Shown one piece after another: positions 25,604 through 34,666 of a stretch of 64,000 nt of DNA (position 1 is the stretch's first letter; each line of letters starts with the position of its first letter). Under the pieces are notes generated by a model. That model had not been told where the DNA came from and ran no database searches. It saw nothing but the letters and a program-made list of their open reading frames with translations. This DNA is from an uncultured Allomuricauda sp. (lineage in GTDB: Bacteria > Bacteroidota > Bacteroidia > Flavobacteriales > Flavobacteriaceae), in contig NZ_CANMPQ010000004.1 in the NCBI RefSeq assembly GCF_947499695.1, forward strand, positions 124,001 to 188,000, read 5' to 3'. The position numbers were made by a program, and so were the translations under genes.

Positions 25604-26407
25604 ATGAACAAACTTCTTTTATTGGGCTGTCTTCTTTGCTTTCAAATTTCGTTGGCACAGTCAAAAATCTATAAAAGCAATGAGGTAGATACTTATCCCA
25701 TTATCAGCAACGATATCTGCAAAAACCTTGAAACCGAGTCTTGCTTTACGCTACAATTGATGTCTCATGTTTCCACTAACCTTAAATATCCTGAGGAGGC
25801 CTTGGAAAAGGGAACTACCGGTAAAGCTTACGTGCAATTCATAGTGGATTCGTTGGGAACGGTTTCGGATATAAAGGCTAGGTCTTTGGAGCAATCCTTT
25901 ATCGAAGAAGCTATTCGCGTGGTAAACACACTCCCCAAAATGGTTCCTGCCCAAAAAGATGGAAGAGCAGTGTCTGTTTCACATAGCTTTCCCATGGTTT
26001 TTACCATTGATATTGAAACAGCACCAACAGAAGAACGGGAACCCCTTATTGCATGTGAAAAAGCGCCGTTTCCTGCAATCTTTTTGAAATGCAAAAGGGC
26101 TAAAGATCAAAAAAGATGTTTGGAGGACAAACTTTTTGAAATCATAACCAAATCCAAAAGGCTTCACTTAGGCGATGGGGAAAAATTTAGTGGCAGGGTC
26201 AGGGTCTATTTTGAAATCAGTACTGATGGAAGTATTTCTAACGCCGTAGCCGTGACCACTTTTCCCGAAGCCAAAACAGCTGTTGAAAAATACCTAATGG
26301 AAAATGAGGTGGTGCTCGAGCCAGCTAAGAACGAAAATAATGAACCCATACCGAGCCATTTTAAAGCGGAATTAAGTGTACTTGCCGTAGGCAGGGTAAG
26401 AAATTAA
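25604..26407 (+). CDS. secreted protein with two tandem TonB C-terminal-like domains
   Basis: A 267-residue exported protein (signal peptide MNKLLLLGCLLCFQISLAQ; the ATG at 25604 is preferred over a TTG at 25565). It has no transmembrane anchor and no Pro-rich spacer but two TonB-CTD-like modules. The first (residues ~35-140) has C-x7-C then LKYPEEALEKGTTGKAYVQF and LPKMVPAQKDGRAV; the second (~150-267) has C-x8-C then FSGRVRVYFEISTDGSISN. Both are preceded by the paired-cysteine motif seen in the TonB at 9305. A soluble periplasmic or lipid-independent partner of envelope proteins is possible; it cannot act as a classical energy transducer. It is 10 nt upstream of a paralogue. Confidence 0.82.
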   Translation: MNKLLLLGCLLCFQISLAQSKIYKSNEVDTYPIISNDICKNLETESCFTLQLMSHVSTNLKYPEEALEKGTTGKAYVQFIVDSLGTVSDIKARSLEQSFIEEAIRVVNTLPKMVPAQKDGRAVSVSHSFPMVFTIDIETAPTEEREPLIACEKAPFPAIFLKCKRAKDQKRCLEDKLFEIITKSKRLHLGDGEKFSGRVRVYFEISTDGSISNAVAVTTFPEAKTAVEKYLMENEVVLEPAKNENNEPIPSHFKAELSVLAVGRVRN

Positions 26408-26417
26408 TACTATAACA

Positions 26418-27236
26418 ATGAGGATAATTATTTGTTTGTTTTGCCTTCTTTTTGTCGCCAATGGTTTTGCACAGTCCAAGATTGTGTATTTCCCTCAAGA
26501 GCAATTGATCCACCCTGATCTTCCAGAACAGAAAGACCCAAGTGTTTATCTGCATGAGATCGTTAAAAACAAAATGATTACCCTTTTGTCTCAAAAAAAG
26601 AGCTTGAATGCAATTAAAAAACACGGAAAAGACACTACAAATGTTGTCTTATCATTTCAAGTTGACCCTGAAGGATTTGTGATTCAAGACAAAGTCAATG
26701 TTAGTGTAAACTCCGGAAAATTATGGCAAAAATTTGATAAAAAGCTAAGCAAGGTGATATTCGGTCTTCCAAAATTCAAAGTTTCAAACAGGAAATCGGA
26801 AACCTATAACTCGATTCATTTTTTACCTTATCGCTTTGTTGTACAAGGAAAAAAGGAACTTGAAATAAAGTATGTTCCTAGTAAGGACACCTATGCTGGT
26901 GGGGTAATTCAAGAAATACCTGTTTTCCCTGGTTGTGAGAACTTGTCCCAAAAAGAAGCAATATTATGTTTTCAAGAAAAAATGCAAGATCATATCTCCA
27001 GTCATTTCATTTATCCTCCAGAAGCAGCAATCAACAACATATCAGGTAGGGTTAACATCGTCTTTATTATTTCAAAAGAGGGAAATATAACGAACATCGA
27101 AGCAAAGGGTCCTCACAAGCTATTGGAAAATGAAGCAATAAGAATTATCGAATTCTTGCCAAAAATGGAACCTGGAAAACAGAATGGAGAGCCTATCAAA
27201 ATACCATATTCTATTCCAATTACCTTCTCAATATAA
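26418..27236 (+). CDS. secreted TonB C-terminal-domain protein, paralogue of the upstream gene
   Basis: A 272-residue exported protein (signal peptide IIICLFCLLFVANGFAQ, residues 2-18). The C-terminal ~95 residues are a clear TonB domain preceded by VFPGCENLSQKEAILCF (C-x10-C), closely resembling the end of the TonB at 9305 (both end LPKM.PGKQ.G.P.K.P.SIPITF). The N-terminal half (residues ~35-150) looks like a diverged second TonB-like module (TTNVVLSFQVDPEGFVIQ, LPKFKVSNRK). No membrane anchor or Pro-rich spacer. It forms an operon with the gene upstream, closed by the terminator at 27238-27268. Confidence 0.83.
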   Translation: MRIIICLFCLLFVANGFAQSKIVYFPQEQLIHPDLPEQKDPSVYLHEIVKNKMITLLSQKKSLNAIKKHGKDTTNVVLSFQVDPEGFVIQDKVNVSVNSGKLWQKFDKKLSKVIFGLPKFKVSNRKSETYNSIHFLPYRFVVQGKKELEIKYVPSKDTYAGGVIQEIPVFPGCENLSQKEAILCFQEKMQDHISSHFIYPPEAAINNISGRVNIVFIISKEGNITNIEAKGPHKLLENEAIRIIEFLPKMEPGKQNGEPIKIPYSIPITFSI

Positions 27237-27237
27237 A

Positions 27238-27268
27238 AAAACACCCAAGCTGATCAACCTGGGTGTTT
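27238..27268. terminator. bidirectional terminator between convergent genes
   Basis: Stem AAACACCC/GGGTGTTT (27239-27246, 27261-27268) with partial inner pairing, preceded by a run of As (T-tract for the minus strand) and followed by TTTCTT on the plus strand. It serves the TonB-domain operon and probably the convergent repeat lipoprotein gene. Confidence 0.82.
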
Positions 27269-27319
27269 CTTAACAAACAATTAAACAATCTACCTACTCA
27301 TTTTCTTTTTCATAGTCGG

Positions 27320-29728
27320 TTAGTGTGGTAGTTCTCTTTTCACTTTAATGGAGTTGGAAAGGTCATAAAATCCATCCAAATCGGACACATTGTTTCCAGC
27401 TGCCAATCCGTTAAGGCCTTCTTCATAGGTAATATGCCATATAAAGCAAATACCTACTCCCGCAGCATCAAAGTCTACGCCTTCAACAGCTTCCAGAGTT
27501 GGTGGCAAGCCTAAAATATTGTTGTATTCATCGGTAATTACCCAACCTTGCTTGCTTCCATTGAGTTCGCTATCATCCAAAGTGATTCCGTAGACCATAT
27601 CTGGTGTTCCATCCACCTTAAAGGTAAATGGACCTCCACTGATGTATCCCGCATTCAATGGGCTTCTAACCACTTTTACGGAATTTGAAAGTGCATAGTA
27701 TCCGCTTAAATCAGATACATTGTTACCGCCAGAAAGCCCGGTCAAACCATCTTCGTAGGTAAGGTGCCAGATAAAACAAGTTCCAGGTCCTGCGGCGTCA
27801 AAATCAACACCTTTTACTGCATCCAAAGTTGGAGGAAGGCCCAAAATATTGTTTTTGTCATCGGTAATCACCCACGTCTGATTGGAACCATTCAGTTCCG
27901 TATCATCCAAAGCTACTGCACTTACCATATCGGGTGTTCCATCTACTACAAAGTAGTAAGGTCCTCCGGAAAGATAGCCTGCATTCAAAGCATTCCTAGT
28001 AACCGTAAGTGAATTGGACAAGGCATAATAACCATTCAACCCAGATACATTATTTCCAGCTTCCAAGCCTGTAAGTCCTTCTTCATAGGTAATATGCCAA
28101 ATCAAGCAAACTCCAGCTCCTGCACCATCAAAATCTACGCCTTCAACGGCGTCCAATGTTGGTGGCAAGCCCAAAATGTTATTTTTATCATCGGTGATAA
28201 CCCAGCCTTGTTTAGAGCCGTTAAGGTTCGTGGCATCCAAATTAATTCCGCTTACCATATCTGACGTTCCATCAACAGTAAAGGTGAATGGGCCTCCACT
28301 GATGTATCCGGCATCCAAAGCATTTCTTGTCACGGTAATTGAATTGGAAAGTGCGTAAGGACCTTCTAAATCAGATACATTATTACCAGCTGTCAATCCA
28401 GTCAATCCCTCACCGTAGGTAATGTGCCAGATCAAGCAAACTCCGGCTCCGGCTCCATCAAAATCTACACCTTCAACTGCGTCCAACGTTGGTGGCAAGC
28501 CCAAAATGTTATTTTTATCATCTGTAATTACCCAACCTTGGTTCGGTCCTGTGACATTAGTGTCATCTAAAGTAATTCCGCTAACCATATCGGGTGTGCC
28601 ATCAACCGTAAAGGTGAATGGTCCTCCAGAAATTTCGCCAGCAGTCACATCATTTCTAGTTACCGTAATCGAGTTGGAAAGTGCATAATCTCCTTTCAAA
28701 TCGGAAACGTTATTGCCCGCTTCCAATCCAGTAAGTCCCTCCTCATACGTTAAATGCCAGATAAGACATACTCCTACTCCTGCACCGTCAAAGTCCACAC
28801 CTTCAACCGCTTCAAGAGTTGGCGGTAATCCAAGAATATTGTTTTTATCATCCGTGATAACCCATCTTTGTTTTGAACCATTCAAATTGGTATCATCCAA
28901 TTCTATTCCACTAACCATGTCAGGTGTTCCATCAACCGTAAAAGTGAAAGGTCCACCAGAAATTGTTCCAGCGTTAAGTCCATTTCTTGTAACGGTAATA
29001 GAGTTGGACAAGGCGTAGTTACCAGTAAAGTCAGAAACATTGTTCCCTGCTTCCAATCCTGTTAGTCCTTCTTCGTACGTCAAATGCCAGATAAGACATA
29101 CTCCAGCACCGGCGCCGTCGAAATCGACACCTTCCACAGCTTCCAAGGTTGGTGGGAGACCCAAAATGTTGTTCTGATCGTCAGTAATTACATAAGTTTG
29201 ATTGGTTCCGTTAAGGTCAGTAGCATCCAATTCGATTCCACTTACCATATCAGGAGTTCCATCCACAGTAAACGTAAATGGTCCGCCAGAAAGCGTTCCT
29301 GCATTAAGACCGTTTCGGGTCACCATTATGGAATTGGATAATTCGTACTCGCCTGATAAATCGGCTACATTGTTCCCAGCTTCCAAACCAGATAATCCTG
29401 CTTCATAAACAATATGCCAAATAAAGCATATTCCAGCTCCGGCTCCATCAAAATCAACACCTTCAACGGCGTCCAGTGTTGGTGGGAGGCCTAAGATATT
29501 ATCAGAATCATCCGTGATGACATAGCCTCTGTTAAGTCCGACCACATCAGATTCATCCAATGTAATTCCACTTACCATGTCAGGAGTGCCATCCACAGTA
29601 AAAGTAAAAGGTCCGCCAGAAAGCGTTCCTGCGTTTAATACCAATGGCGCATCAACCGAATCAGGGTCACATGACCCTAAAATCAATCCAATGCCCAATA
29701 ATGCGATAATAGATTTTAAGTTGCTCAT
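27320..29728 (-). CDS. lipoprotein of seven tandem 110-residue repeats
   Basis: An 802-residue lipoprotein: signal MSNLKSIIALLGIGLILGSC with lipidated Cys20 followed by DPDSVD, an acidic run compatible with surface export. From residue 31 the protein is seven repeats of exactly 110 residues. Each has GGPFTFTVDGTPDMV near position 8, YVITDD.NNILGLPPTL near 39, VDFDGAG.G.C.IWH near 61-75 and GNNVSDL.G.Y.LSNSI near 88-105, with one conserved Cys (71), Trp (74) and His (75) per unit. I recall similar single modules in Bacteroidota surface and gliding-type proteins, but name no family. Probable function is an extracellular scaffold or adhesin; there is no catalytic motif. A terminator closes the gene. 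Confidence 0.9.
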   Translation of the reverse strand: MSNLKSIIALLGIGLILGSCDPDSVDAPLVLNAGTLSGGPFTFTVDGTPDMVSGITLDESDVVGLNRGYVITDDSDNILGLPPTLDAVEGVDFDGAGAGICFIWHIVYEAGLSGLEAGNNVADLSGEYELSNSIMVTRNGLNAGTLSGGPFTFTVDGTPDMVSGIELDATDLNGTNQTYVITDDQNNILGLPPTLEAVEGVDFDGAGAGVCLIWHLTYEEGLTGLEAGNNVSDFTGNYALSNSITVTRNGLNAGTISGGPFTFTVDGTPDMVSGIELDDTNLNGSKQRWVITDDKNNILGLPPTLEAVEGVDFDGAGVGVCLIWHLTYEEGLTGLEAGNNVSDLKGDYALSNSITVTRNDVTAGEISGGPFTFTVDGTPDMVSGITLDDTNVTGPNQGWVITDDKNNILGLPPTLDAVEGVDFDGAGAGVCLIWHITYGEGLTGLTAGNNVSDLEGPYALSNSITVTRNALDAGYISGGPFTFTVDGTSDMVSGINLDATNLNGSKQGWVITDDKNNILGLPPTLDAVEGVDFDGAGAGVCLIWHITYEEGLTGLEAGNNVSGLNGYYALSNSLTVTRNALNAGYLSGGPYYFVVDGTPDMVSAVALDDTELNGSNQTWVITDDKNNILGLPPTLDAVKGVDFDAAGPGTCFIWHLTYEDGLTGLSGGNNVSDLSGYYALSNSVKVVRSPLNAGYISGGPFTFKVDGTPDMVYGITLDDSELNGSKQGWVITDEYNNILGLPPTLEAVEGVDFDAAGVGICFIWHITYEEGLNGLAAGNNVSDLDGFYDLSNSIKVKRELPH
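27329..29638 (-). repeat. seven tandem 330-bp coding repeats
   Basis: Units run 29638-29309, 29308-28979, 28978-28649, 28648-28319, 28318-27989, 27988-27659 and 27658-27329. Each is exactly 330 bp with no indels, yet the units differ at many synonymous and some replacement positions, so this is an old, length-constrained array rather than a recent expansion. Units 2-5 are the most alike; units 1, 6 and 7 are more diverged. Confidence 0.93.
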
Positions 29729-29953
29729 TTCGTGTTCTTTTAAATTGCCTTACAAATGAAAAGGGAAGTTGTTGCAGAAGTATCACGTAAAAGTCAAAAT
29801 TCATTATTCGCTGAATATCAATTCATTACAATTAAATATTCGATGAAGTGTAAAGATTTATCTAAAAAATAGACTGTTAAACGGGTATACCACCAAAATT
29901 TTATACGGAATGGTGAACTTTCCGTGATATTTTACTTTTTACTTCGCTATATC

Positions 29954-30667
29954 ATGAAAAAAGTATTGATTGTTGAGGATGACATTGAAATTATTCGTCT
30001 GTTAGAAATACATCTTAAAGATTTGGGCTGCAATGTTATCACCGCGAATCGAGGAGACATTGGACTTCAAAAGGCCGTTGCTGAAAATCCGGACTTGGTC
30101 ATTTTAGATGTTATGCTTCCCGAAATGGATGGTATTGAGATATGTCAAAAGTTACGTGCGCGAGACATCAAAACACCCATCATGATGCTAACCGCACGTT
30201 CTGAAGAAATTGACAAAGTGCTCGGATTGGAAGTGGGCGCTGATGATTACCTCACCAAACCTTTTAGTGTCCGAGAGTTTATCGCCCGGGTAAAGGCAAT
30301 TTTCCGTCGACAAAAAATGGACACCATCGAACTTTCTTCTGATGAGAACCCAAAATTAATGGAGTTCGATATGCTGTCCATTGATGTTGATATGCGTAAA
30401 GTACTATTGGGAGGGCAAAAAGTGGAACTTTCTCCAAAGGAATTCGAATTACTTGTACTCCTATCGTCCAATCCAGGAAAAAGTTATGATCGAACCAAAC
30501 TTTTGAATATGATTTGGGGATACGATTTCAAAGGATATGAGCATACGGTAAACTCACATATCAATCGACTTCGATCCAAAATTGAACCCGATATGAGTAA
30601 TCCAAAATTTATTTTAACCACATGGGGTGTTGGTTACAAATTTAACGAAGAGCTTATAGGGGCATGA
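29954..30667 (+). CDS. OmpR/PhoB-family response regulator
   Basis: A 237-residue two-component regulator: receiver domain (residues 1-118) with acidic pocket VEDD, phospho-acceptor Asp52 (LVILDVMLPEMDG) and the conserved Thr/Lys (LTARSEE, TKPFS), then a winged-helix OmpR DNA-binding domain (VELSPKEFELLVLLSSNPGK ... VNSHINRLRSKIE). The ATG at 29954 is chosen over a GTG at 29924, since the protein then begins at the canonical MKKVLIVEDD. Its stop overlaps the kinase start by 4 nt (ATGA), so the two are translationally coupled partners. The egt genes lie downstream on the same strand. Confidence 0.95.
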   Translation: MKKVLIVEDDIEIIRLLEIHLKDLGCNVITANRGDIGLQKAVAENPDLVILDVMLPEMDGIEICQKLRARDIKTPIMMLTARSEEIDKVLGLEVGADDYLTKPFSVREFIARVKAIFRRQKMDTIELSSDENPKLMEFDMLSIDVDMRKVLLGGQKVELSPKEFELLVLLSSNPGKSYDRTKLLNMIWGYDFKGYEHTVNSHINRLRSKIEPDMSNPKFILTTWGVGYKFNEELIGA

Positions 30668-32175
30668 CCAAAAACCGACCAATGAAAAACAGTATTCTTT
30701 CTGGAAGATTTATATTAAAACTATCCCTTTCCTTTTTGGCCATTTTATTATTGGCGGGAATTGGGTACACGGTGACTTCCATATATCTTTCCAATAAATA
30801 TTTCCATGAGACCACACAACGTCTACATGCCAATTTAGCGCAAGACTTAATTGATGAAAAGTTTAAAAATGCCGACCCTTTTGATTCAGAGGGAACAGTA
30901 AACAAAGCTCTTTTTGGAGATATTATGCATGATATGATGGCCGTTAACCGTGCCATTGAGGTCTACCTTTTAGATAAAGAAGGATATGTACAATATTCTG
31001 TTGTATTGGATCATGATGCTCCGGAAACCAAACAAAAAAAGGTGGATTTGACCCCAATCAAAAAATTCATCAATGAAAAAGGCAGCAATTATACGCTAGG
31101 TGACGATCCAAAAGATTTAACGAAACAGACCATATTTTCAGCAGCTAGTTTCAACAAGGACGGAAATGAAGGTTATGTGTACATCATTTTGGCAGGAAAG
31201 GACTTTCTAACCACCCGAAGTGATCTTTTTAACAGCTACTTTATGCGCCTCGGATTAGGAGGCTCCTTATTGACATTGATTTTCGCAACCCTTTTGGGTG
31301 TGCTTGCCATTTGGTATTTAACCCGAAGTCTGCGGAAAATCATCTATGCAGCAAAACGTTTCCAACAGGGTGACTTGCAGTATCGCATAGAAAATGCTGA
31401 AAAAACGGATTTAGCCAATGTGGCAAGTACGTATAACCATATGGCCGACACTATTTTATCTGATATTGAAAAAATAAAGTCTGTAGATCAATTACGACAA
31501 GAACTTATTGCCAACATTTCGCATGACCTGCGTACTCCACTCTCCATAATTCAAGGTTATATTGAAACGTTGCACATGAAGGATAGTAAACTTACCGCTG
31601 AGGAAAGGGCAGAATATCTAAAGACCATTTCCCGAAGCAGTGAGCGACTGTCCAAATTAATTTCTCAATTGTTCGAGTATTCCAAACTTGAGGCCAACCA
31701 AATTCAACCACAAAAAGAGCCTTTTCTGATCAGTGAGTTGGCTAATGATATCCATGGAAATTATAAGTTATTGGCCGAGCAAAAAAGTATTGATCTAAAA
31801 CTATCCATGGCCGATAGCGTGCCTTTGGTGTTTGCAGATATTTCCTTGGTGGAAAGGGCCATTCAAAATTTAATGGACAATGCACTTAAATTCACTCCAA
31901 AAGGAGGAAAAGTTACCGTAAAAATCGAAACTGAGGATGACCATGTCCAAGTGACCATCAAAGATTCCGGACCGGGAATAAAAAAGGATAATCAGGCTTT
32001 AATCTTCGAACGTTATCGACAAACCAAAGCTGGTCAACAAAAAGAAGGTGCCGGTTTGGGGCTGGCCATCGTAAAGAAGATTGTTGAGATTCATGATAGT
32101 AGCATCAAGGTACTCAGTAAGCCAAATGAAGGAACTTCCTTTAGTTTTAGCCTGCCTGTTTACGCTGTTGGCTAA
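30664..32175 (+). CDS. sensor histidine kinase
   Basis: A 503-residue membrane kinase: TM1 (residues ~16-38), a ~150-residue periplasmic sensor region, TM2 (~200-222), HAMP linker, HisKA with phospho-acceptor His287 (NISHDLRTPLSIIQGY) and a HATPase_c domain with N box (NLMDNALKFTP), G1 (DSGPGI) and G2 (GAGLGLAIVKKI). A second ATG at 30682 could be the start without loss of any domain. It is translationally coupled to the response regulator. The stimulus is unknown; the extracytoplasmic domain has no motif I recognise. The ergothioneine genes begin 36 nt after its stop, so they could be in its transcript or regulon. Confidence 0.94.
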   Translation: MTKNRPMKNSILSGRFILKLSLSFLAILLLAGIGYTVTSIYLSNKYFHETTQRLHANLAQDLIDEKFKNADPFDSEGTVNKALFGDIMHDMMAVNRAIEVYLLDKEGYVQYSVVLDHDAPETKQKKVDLTPIKKFINEKGSNYTLGDDPKDLTKQTIFSAASFNKDGNEGYVYIILAGKDFLTTRSDLFNSYFMRLGLGGSLLTLIFATLLGVLAIWYLTRSLRKIIYAAKRFQQGDLQYRIENAEKTDLANVASTYNHMADTILSDIEKIKSVDQLRQELIANISHDLRTPLSIIQGYIETLHMKDSKLTAEERAEYLKTISRSSERLSKLISQLFEYSKLEANQIQPQKEPFLISELANDIHGNYKLLAEQKSIDLKLSMADSVPLVFADISLVERAIQNLMDNALKFTPKGGKVTVKIETEDDHVQVTIKDSGPGIKKDNQALIFERYRQTKAGQQKEGAGLGLAIVKKIVEIHDSSIKVLSKPNEGTSFSFSLPVYAVG

Positions 32176-32211
32176 ACCATATTTGTTATCTTTAAAGGGT
32201 AAAATGCTGCT

Positions 32212-33372
32212 ATGATTCTTACCGATTCCCTGTTGGATTTTTTTCTTGAAACCCGAAAACATTCCGAAACTATTTGTGAACCCTTGGAAATTGAAGACTA
32301 TGTGGTTCAACCTATAGTGGATGTAAGTCCTCCTAAGTGGCACTTGGGTCATACCACCTGGTTTTTTGAAGAATTTATTCTGAAACCGCATTATGGTGGG
32401 TATGTTCAGTTTGATGAAGATTTCTCCTTTGTCTTTAATAGTTATTACGAAACTGTAGGCAAAAGGGTGATCCGGTCGGATCGTGGGAATCTTTCAAGAC
32501 CTTCGGTAAAAGAGGTTTATGCATATCGAAAATACATTACGAAAAAAATTCAGAAATTTTTTGAAGCTCCTCAGAATGATACCCTAAATGCTCTTTTGGA
32601 AATTGGCATTCATCACGAAAAACAACACCAAGAGCTTTTACTTACCGATATCAAGTATATTTTAGGAAACAATCCTTTGCTACCCGCTTACTCGGAAAAA
32701 TTTCAGGACCACCCCATCGAAGCGCATGAGCAGGAATGGATTTCGGTGGAAGAAGGTATACACGAAATTGGACACAACACAGAAAGTTTTTGCTACGATA
32801 ATGAGCTGGGCAAACACAAAGTGTTCCTCCATGCTTACGAAATCTCCAATAAATTGGTAACCAATGGGGAATTCATAGAGTTCTTAAATGATGGAGGGTA
32901 CCAACGTTTCGACATTTGGCATGCTGAAGGTTGGGATTGGGTAAAGCAAAATCAAATTGCTTCTCCACTATATTGGCACCAAATAGAGGGTGAATGGTAC
33001 CATTATACTTCCAAAGGACTTGAAAAAATAAATCCAGATACTCCATTAACCCATATCTGTTATTTTGAAGCTTTTGCTTATGCCCAATGGAAAGGTCAGC
33101 GACTGCCCACTGAATTTGAATGGGAGGTGGCCCAAGCCTATTTTCCTTGGGGGAAACGCTGGGAATGGACTGAGAGTGCCTATCTGCCCTACCCCAATTA
33201 TCAAAAGGCTGATGGGGCTCTTGGCGAGTACAATGGCAAATTTATGGTCAATCAGAAAGTGCTTCGGGGAGGTTCCGTGGCAACACCTGAAAAACATACT
33301 AGACATACATACAGAAACTTTTTTCACCCCCAGTTACGTTGGCAGTTTACCGGATTAAGGTTGGCCAAATAA
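32212..33372 (+). CDS. egtB: ergothioneine biosynthesis sulfoxide synthase EgtB
   Basis: A 386-residue non-haem iron enzyme that joins a thiol donor (cysteine or gamma-glutamylcysteine) to hercynine with O2. It has an N-terminal DinB-like four-helix domain with KWHLGHTTWFFEEF (His44/47) and the HX3HXE iron motif at His135-His139-Glu141 (HHEKQHQE), then a C-terminal FGE-sulfatase domain (LVTNGEFIEFLNDGGY, RLPTEFEWEVA, WEWTESAYLPYPNY, VLRGGSVATPEKHTR). It is 16 nt upstream of egtD. TATCTTTA (32187-32194) may be a -7 element of a local promoter. OvoA-type activity is less likely because no methyltransferase domain is fused. Confidence 0.93.
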   Translation: MILTDSLLDFFLETRKHSETICEPLEIEDYVVQPIVDVSPPKWHLGHTTWFFEEFILKPHYGGYVQFDEDFSFVFNSYYETVGKRVIRSDRGNLSRPSVKEVYAYRKYITKKIQKFFEAPQNDTLNALLEIGIHHEKQHQELLLTDIKYILGNNPLLPAYSEKFQDHPIEAHEQEWISVEEGIHEIGHNTESFCYDNELGKHKVFLHAYEISNKLVTNGEFIEFLNDGGYQRFDIWHAEGWDWVKQNQIASPLYWHQIEGEWYHYTSKGLEKINPDTPLTHICYFEAFAYAQWKGQRLPTEFEWEVAQAYFPWGKRWEWTESAYLPYPNYQKADGALGEYNGKFMVNQKVLRGGSVATPEKHTRHTYRNFFHPQLRWQFTGLRLAK

Positions 33373-33388
33373 TTTCGACATAGATTCC

Positions 33389-34357
33389 ATGCAAAAAACA
33401 CAAACTACCTCCTTCAAATCAACTTTTGAACAGGAAGTGTACGAAGGTCTTACTGCTTTTCCCAAGCATTTGTCCTCAAAGTATTTTTACGATGAAGTAG
33501 GCGATAAGCTTTTTCAGGACATTATGAATATGCCTGAGTACTACTTGACAGATTGTGAGTACGATATTCTAGATGCCAACAAGAAAGCCATAGGTGAGCT
33601 TTTTAAAAAGGATGGTGAACCTTTCAGCCTCTTTGAGCTGGGAGCAGGAGACGGTAAAAAAACCAAAATTCTACTAAAGCATTTTGTTGAAAATCAAATC
33701 CAATTTGATTATCGACCCATCGATATCAGCCAAAATGCGCTAAATCAACTAGAAGGATCCATCAAAAAAGAAATTCCTGAAGTTGAGGTAAATACGTTAC
33801 AAGGCACTTATTTTGAAACACTCCGGGACATTGGCAAGGCAAATGGAAGAAGAAAAGTCATTTTATTTCTAGGGTCGAACATGGGTAATCTATTGCACCC
33901 ACAAGCCATAGAATTTTTAAAGAATATGAGAGATTCGATAGCTGAAAATGATTTGATCTTTATGGGTCTGGATCAAAAAAAGAACCCCCAGACCATTTTG
34001 GATGCCTACAATGACAAAGCCGGTATAACGGAAGCCTTCAACAAAAATGTGCTTACACGAATCAATGGCGAAATGGATGCAAATTTTGACCTTGATAAAT
34101 TTCTGCATTGGGAAGTCTACGATCCTGAAACTGGTACGGCCAAGAGTTATTTAGTATCCAAAGAGGAGCAAATGGTCAATATTGAAAGTTTAGAGCTGGA
34201 AATACGTCTTAATGCTTGGGAAACCATTCATACAGAAATTTCCCAAAAATATGATGATACCGTTGTTGCTTGGTTGGCCGAACAAGCCGACCTAAAGATT
34301 GTCACTAGTTTTACAGATAACAAACAATGGTTCAAGAACTATGTTTTTAAAAAATAG
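33389..34357 (+). CDS. egtD: L-histidine N-alpha-methyltransferase EgtD
   Basis: A 322-residue SAM-dependent enzyme that trimethylates histidine to hercynine, the first step to ergothioneine. Hallmarks are the N-terminal SSKYFYDEVGDKLFQDIMNMPEYYLTDCEY, the SAM loop ELGAGDGKKTKILL (residues ~81-95), the Asp in RPIDIS, LFLGSNMGNL, and the late histidine-binding region (YLVSKEEQMVNIE). Length is normal. It sits between egtB (16 nt) and a DUF427 gene (3 nt) in one operon. Confidence 0.95.
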   Translation: MQKTQTTSFKSTFEQEVYEGLTAFPKHLSSKYFYDEVGDKLFQDIMNMPEYYLTDCEYDILDANKKAIGELFKKDGEPFSLFELGAGDGKKTKILLKHFVENQIQFDYRPIDISQNALNQLEGSIKKEIPEVEVNTLQGTYFETLRDIGKANGRRKVILFLGSNMGNLLHPQAIEFLKNMRDSIAENDLIFMGLDQKKNPQTILDAYNDKAGITEAFNKNVLTRINGEMDANFDLDKFLHWEVYDPETGTAKSYLVSKEEQMVNIESLELEIRLNAWETIHTEISQKYDDTVVAWLAEQADLKIVTSFTDNKQWFKNYVFKK

Positions 34358-34360
34358 GAT

Positions 34361-34642
34361 ATGAAAGCAATTTGGAACAATACGGTGATAGCAGAAAGTG
34401 ATGATACTGTGGTAATTGAAAACAACCACTACTTTCCAGCTGAAAGCATCAAAAAGGAATTTTTTAAGGCCAGTGATACCCATAGTACCTGTCCATGGAA
34501 AGGTGTTGCTTCGTATTACACTTTAGAAGTGGACGGAAAAGAAAATGCGGACGCAGCTTGGTACTATCCCGAAACCAGCGAATTGGCCAGATCCATTAAA
34601 GGTCGCGTGGCCTTTTGGAAGGGAGTCACCATTGAAGCTTAG
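34361..34642 (+). CDS. DUF427 domain protein
   Basis: A 93-residue single-domain DUF427 protein with the family signature STCPWKGVASYYTLEVDG near the middle and AWYYPETSELARSIKGRVAFW at the end. The family is widespread in bacteria and fungi with no settled biochemical role. It starts 3 nt after egtD, so it is almost certainly translated from the egt operon, which makes a role connected to ergothioneine, histidine or thiol metabolism worth testing. The single Cys is in the conserved CPWKG motif. Confidence 0.9.
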   Translation: MKAIWNNTVIAESDDTVVIENNHYFPAESIKKEFFKASDTHSTCPWKGVASYYTLEVDGKENADAAWYYPETSELARSIKGRVAFWKGVTIEA

Positions 34643-34666
34643 TACTCCAATGGCGACTTTGATGGG

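Noticed and set aside
28422..29018. Repeated plus-strand frames opposite the 7x110 repeat gene
   Set aside because: They are antisense shadows that repeat only because the underlying gene repeats; Pro/Ser-rich translations do not look like real proteins.
27329..29638. Possible CRISPR or satellite array
   Set aside because: Units are 330 bp, in frame, without spacers, and form one continuous coding sequence.
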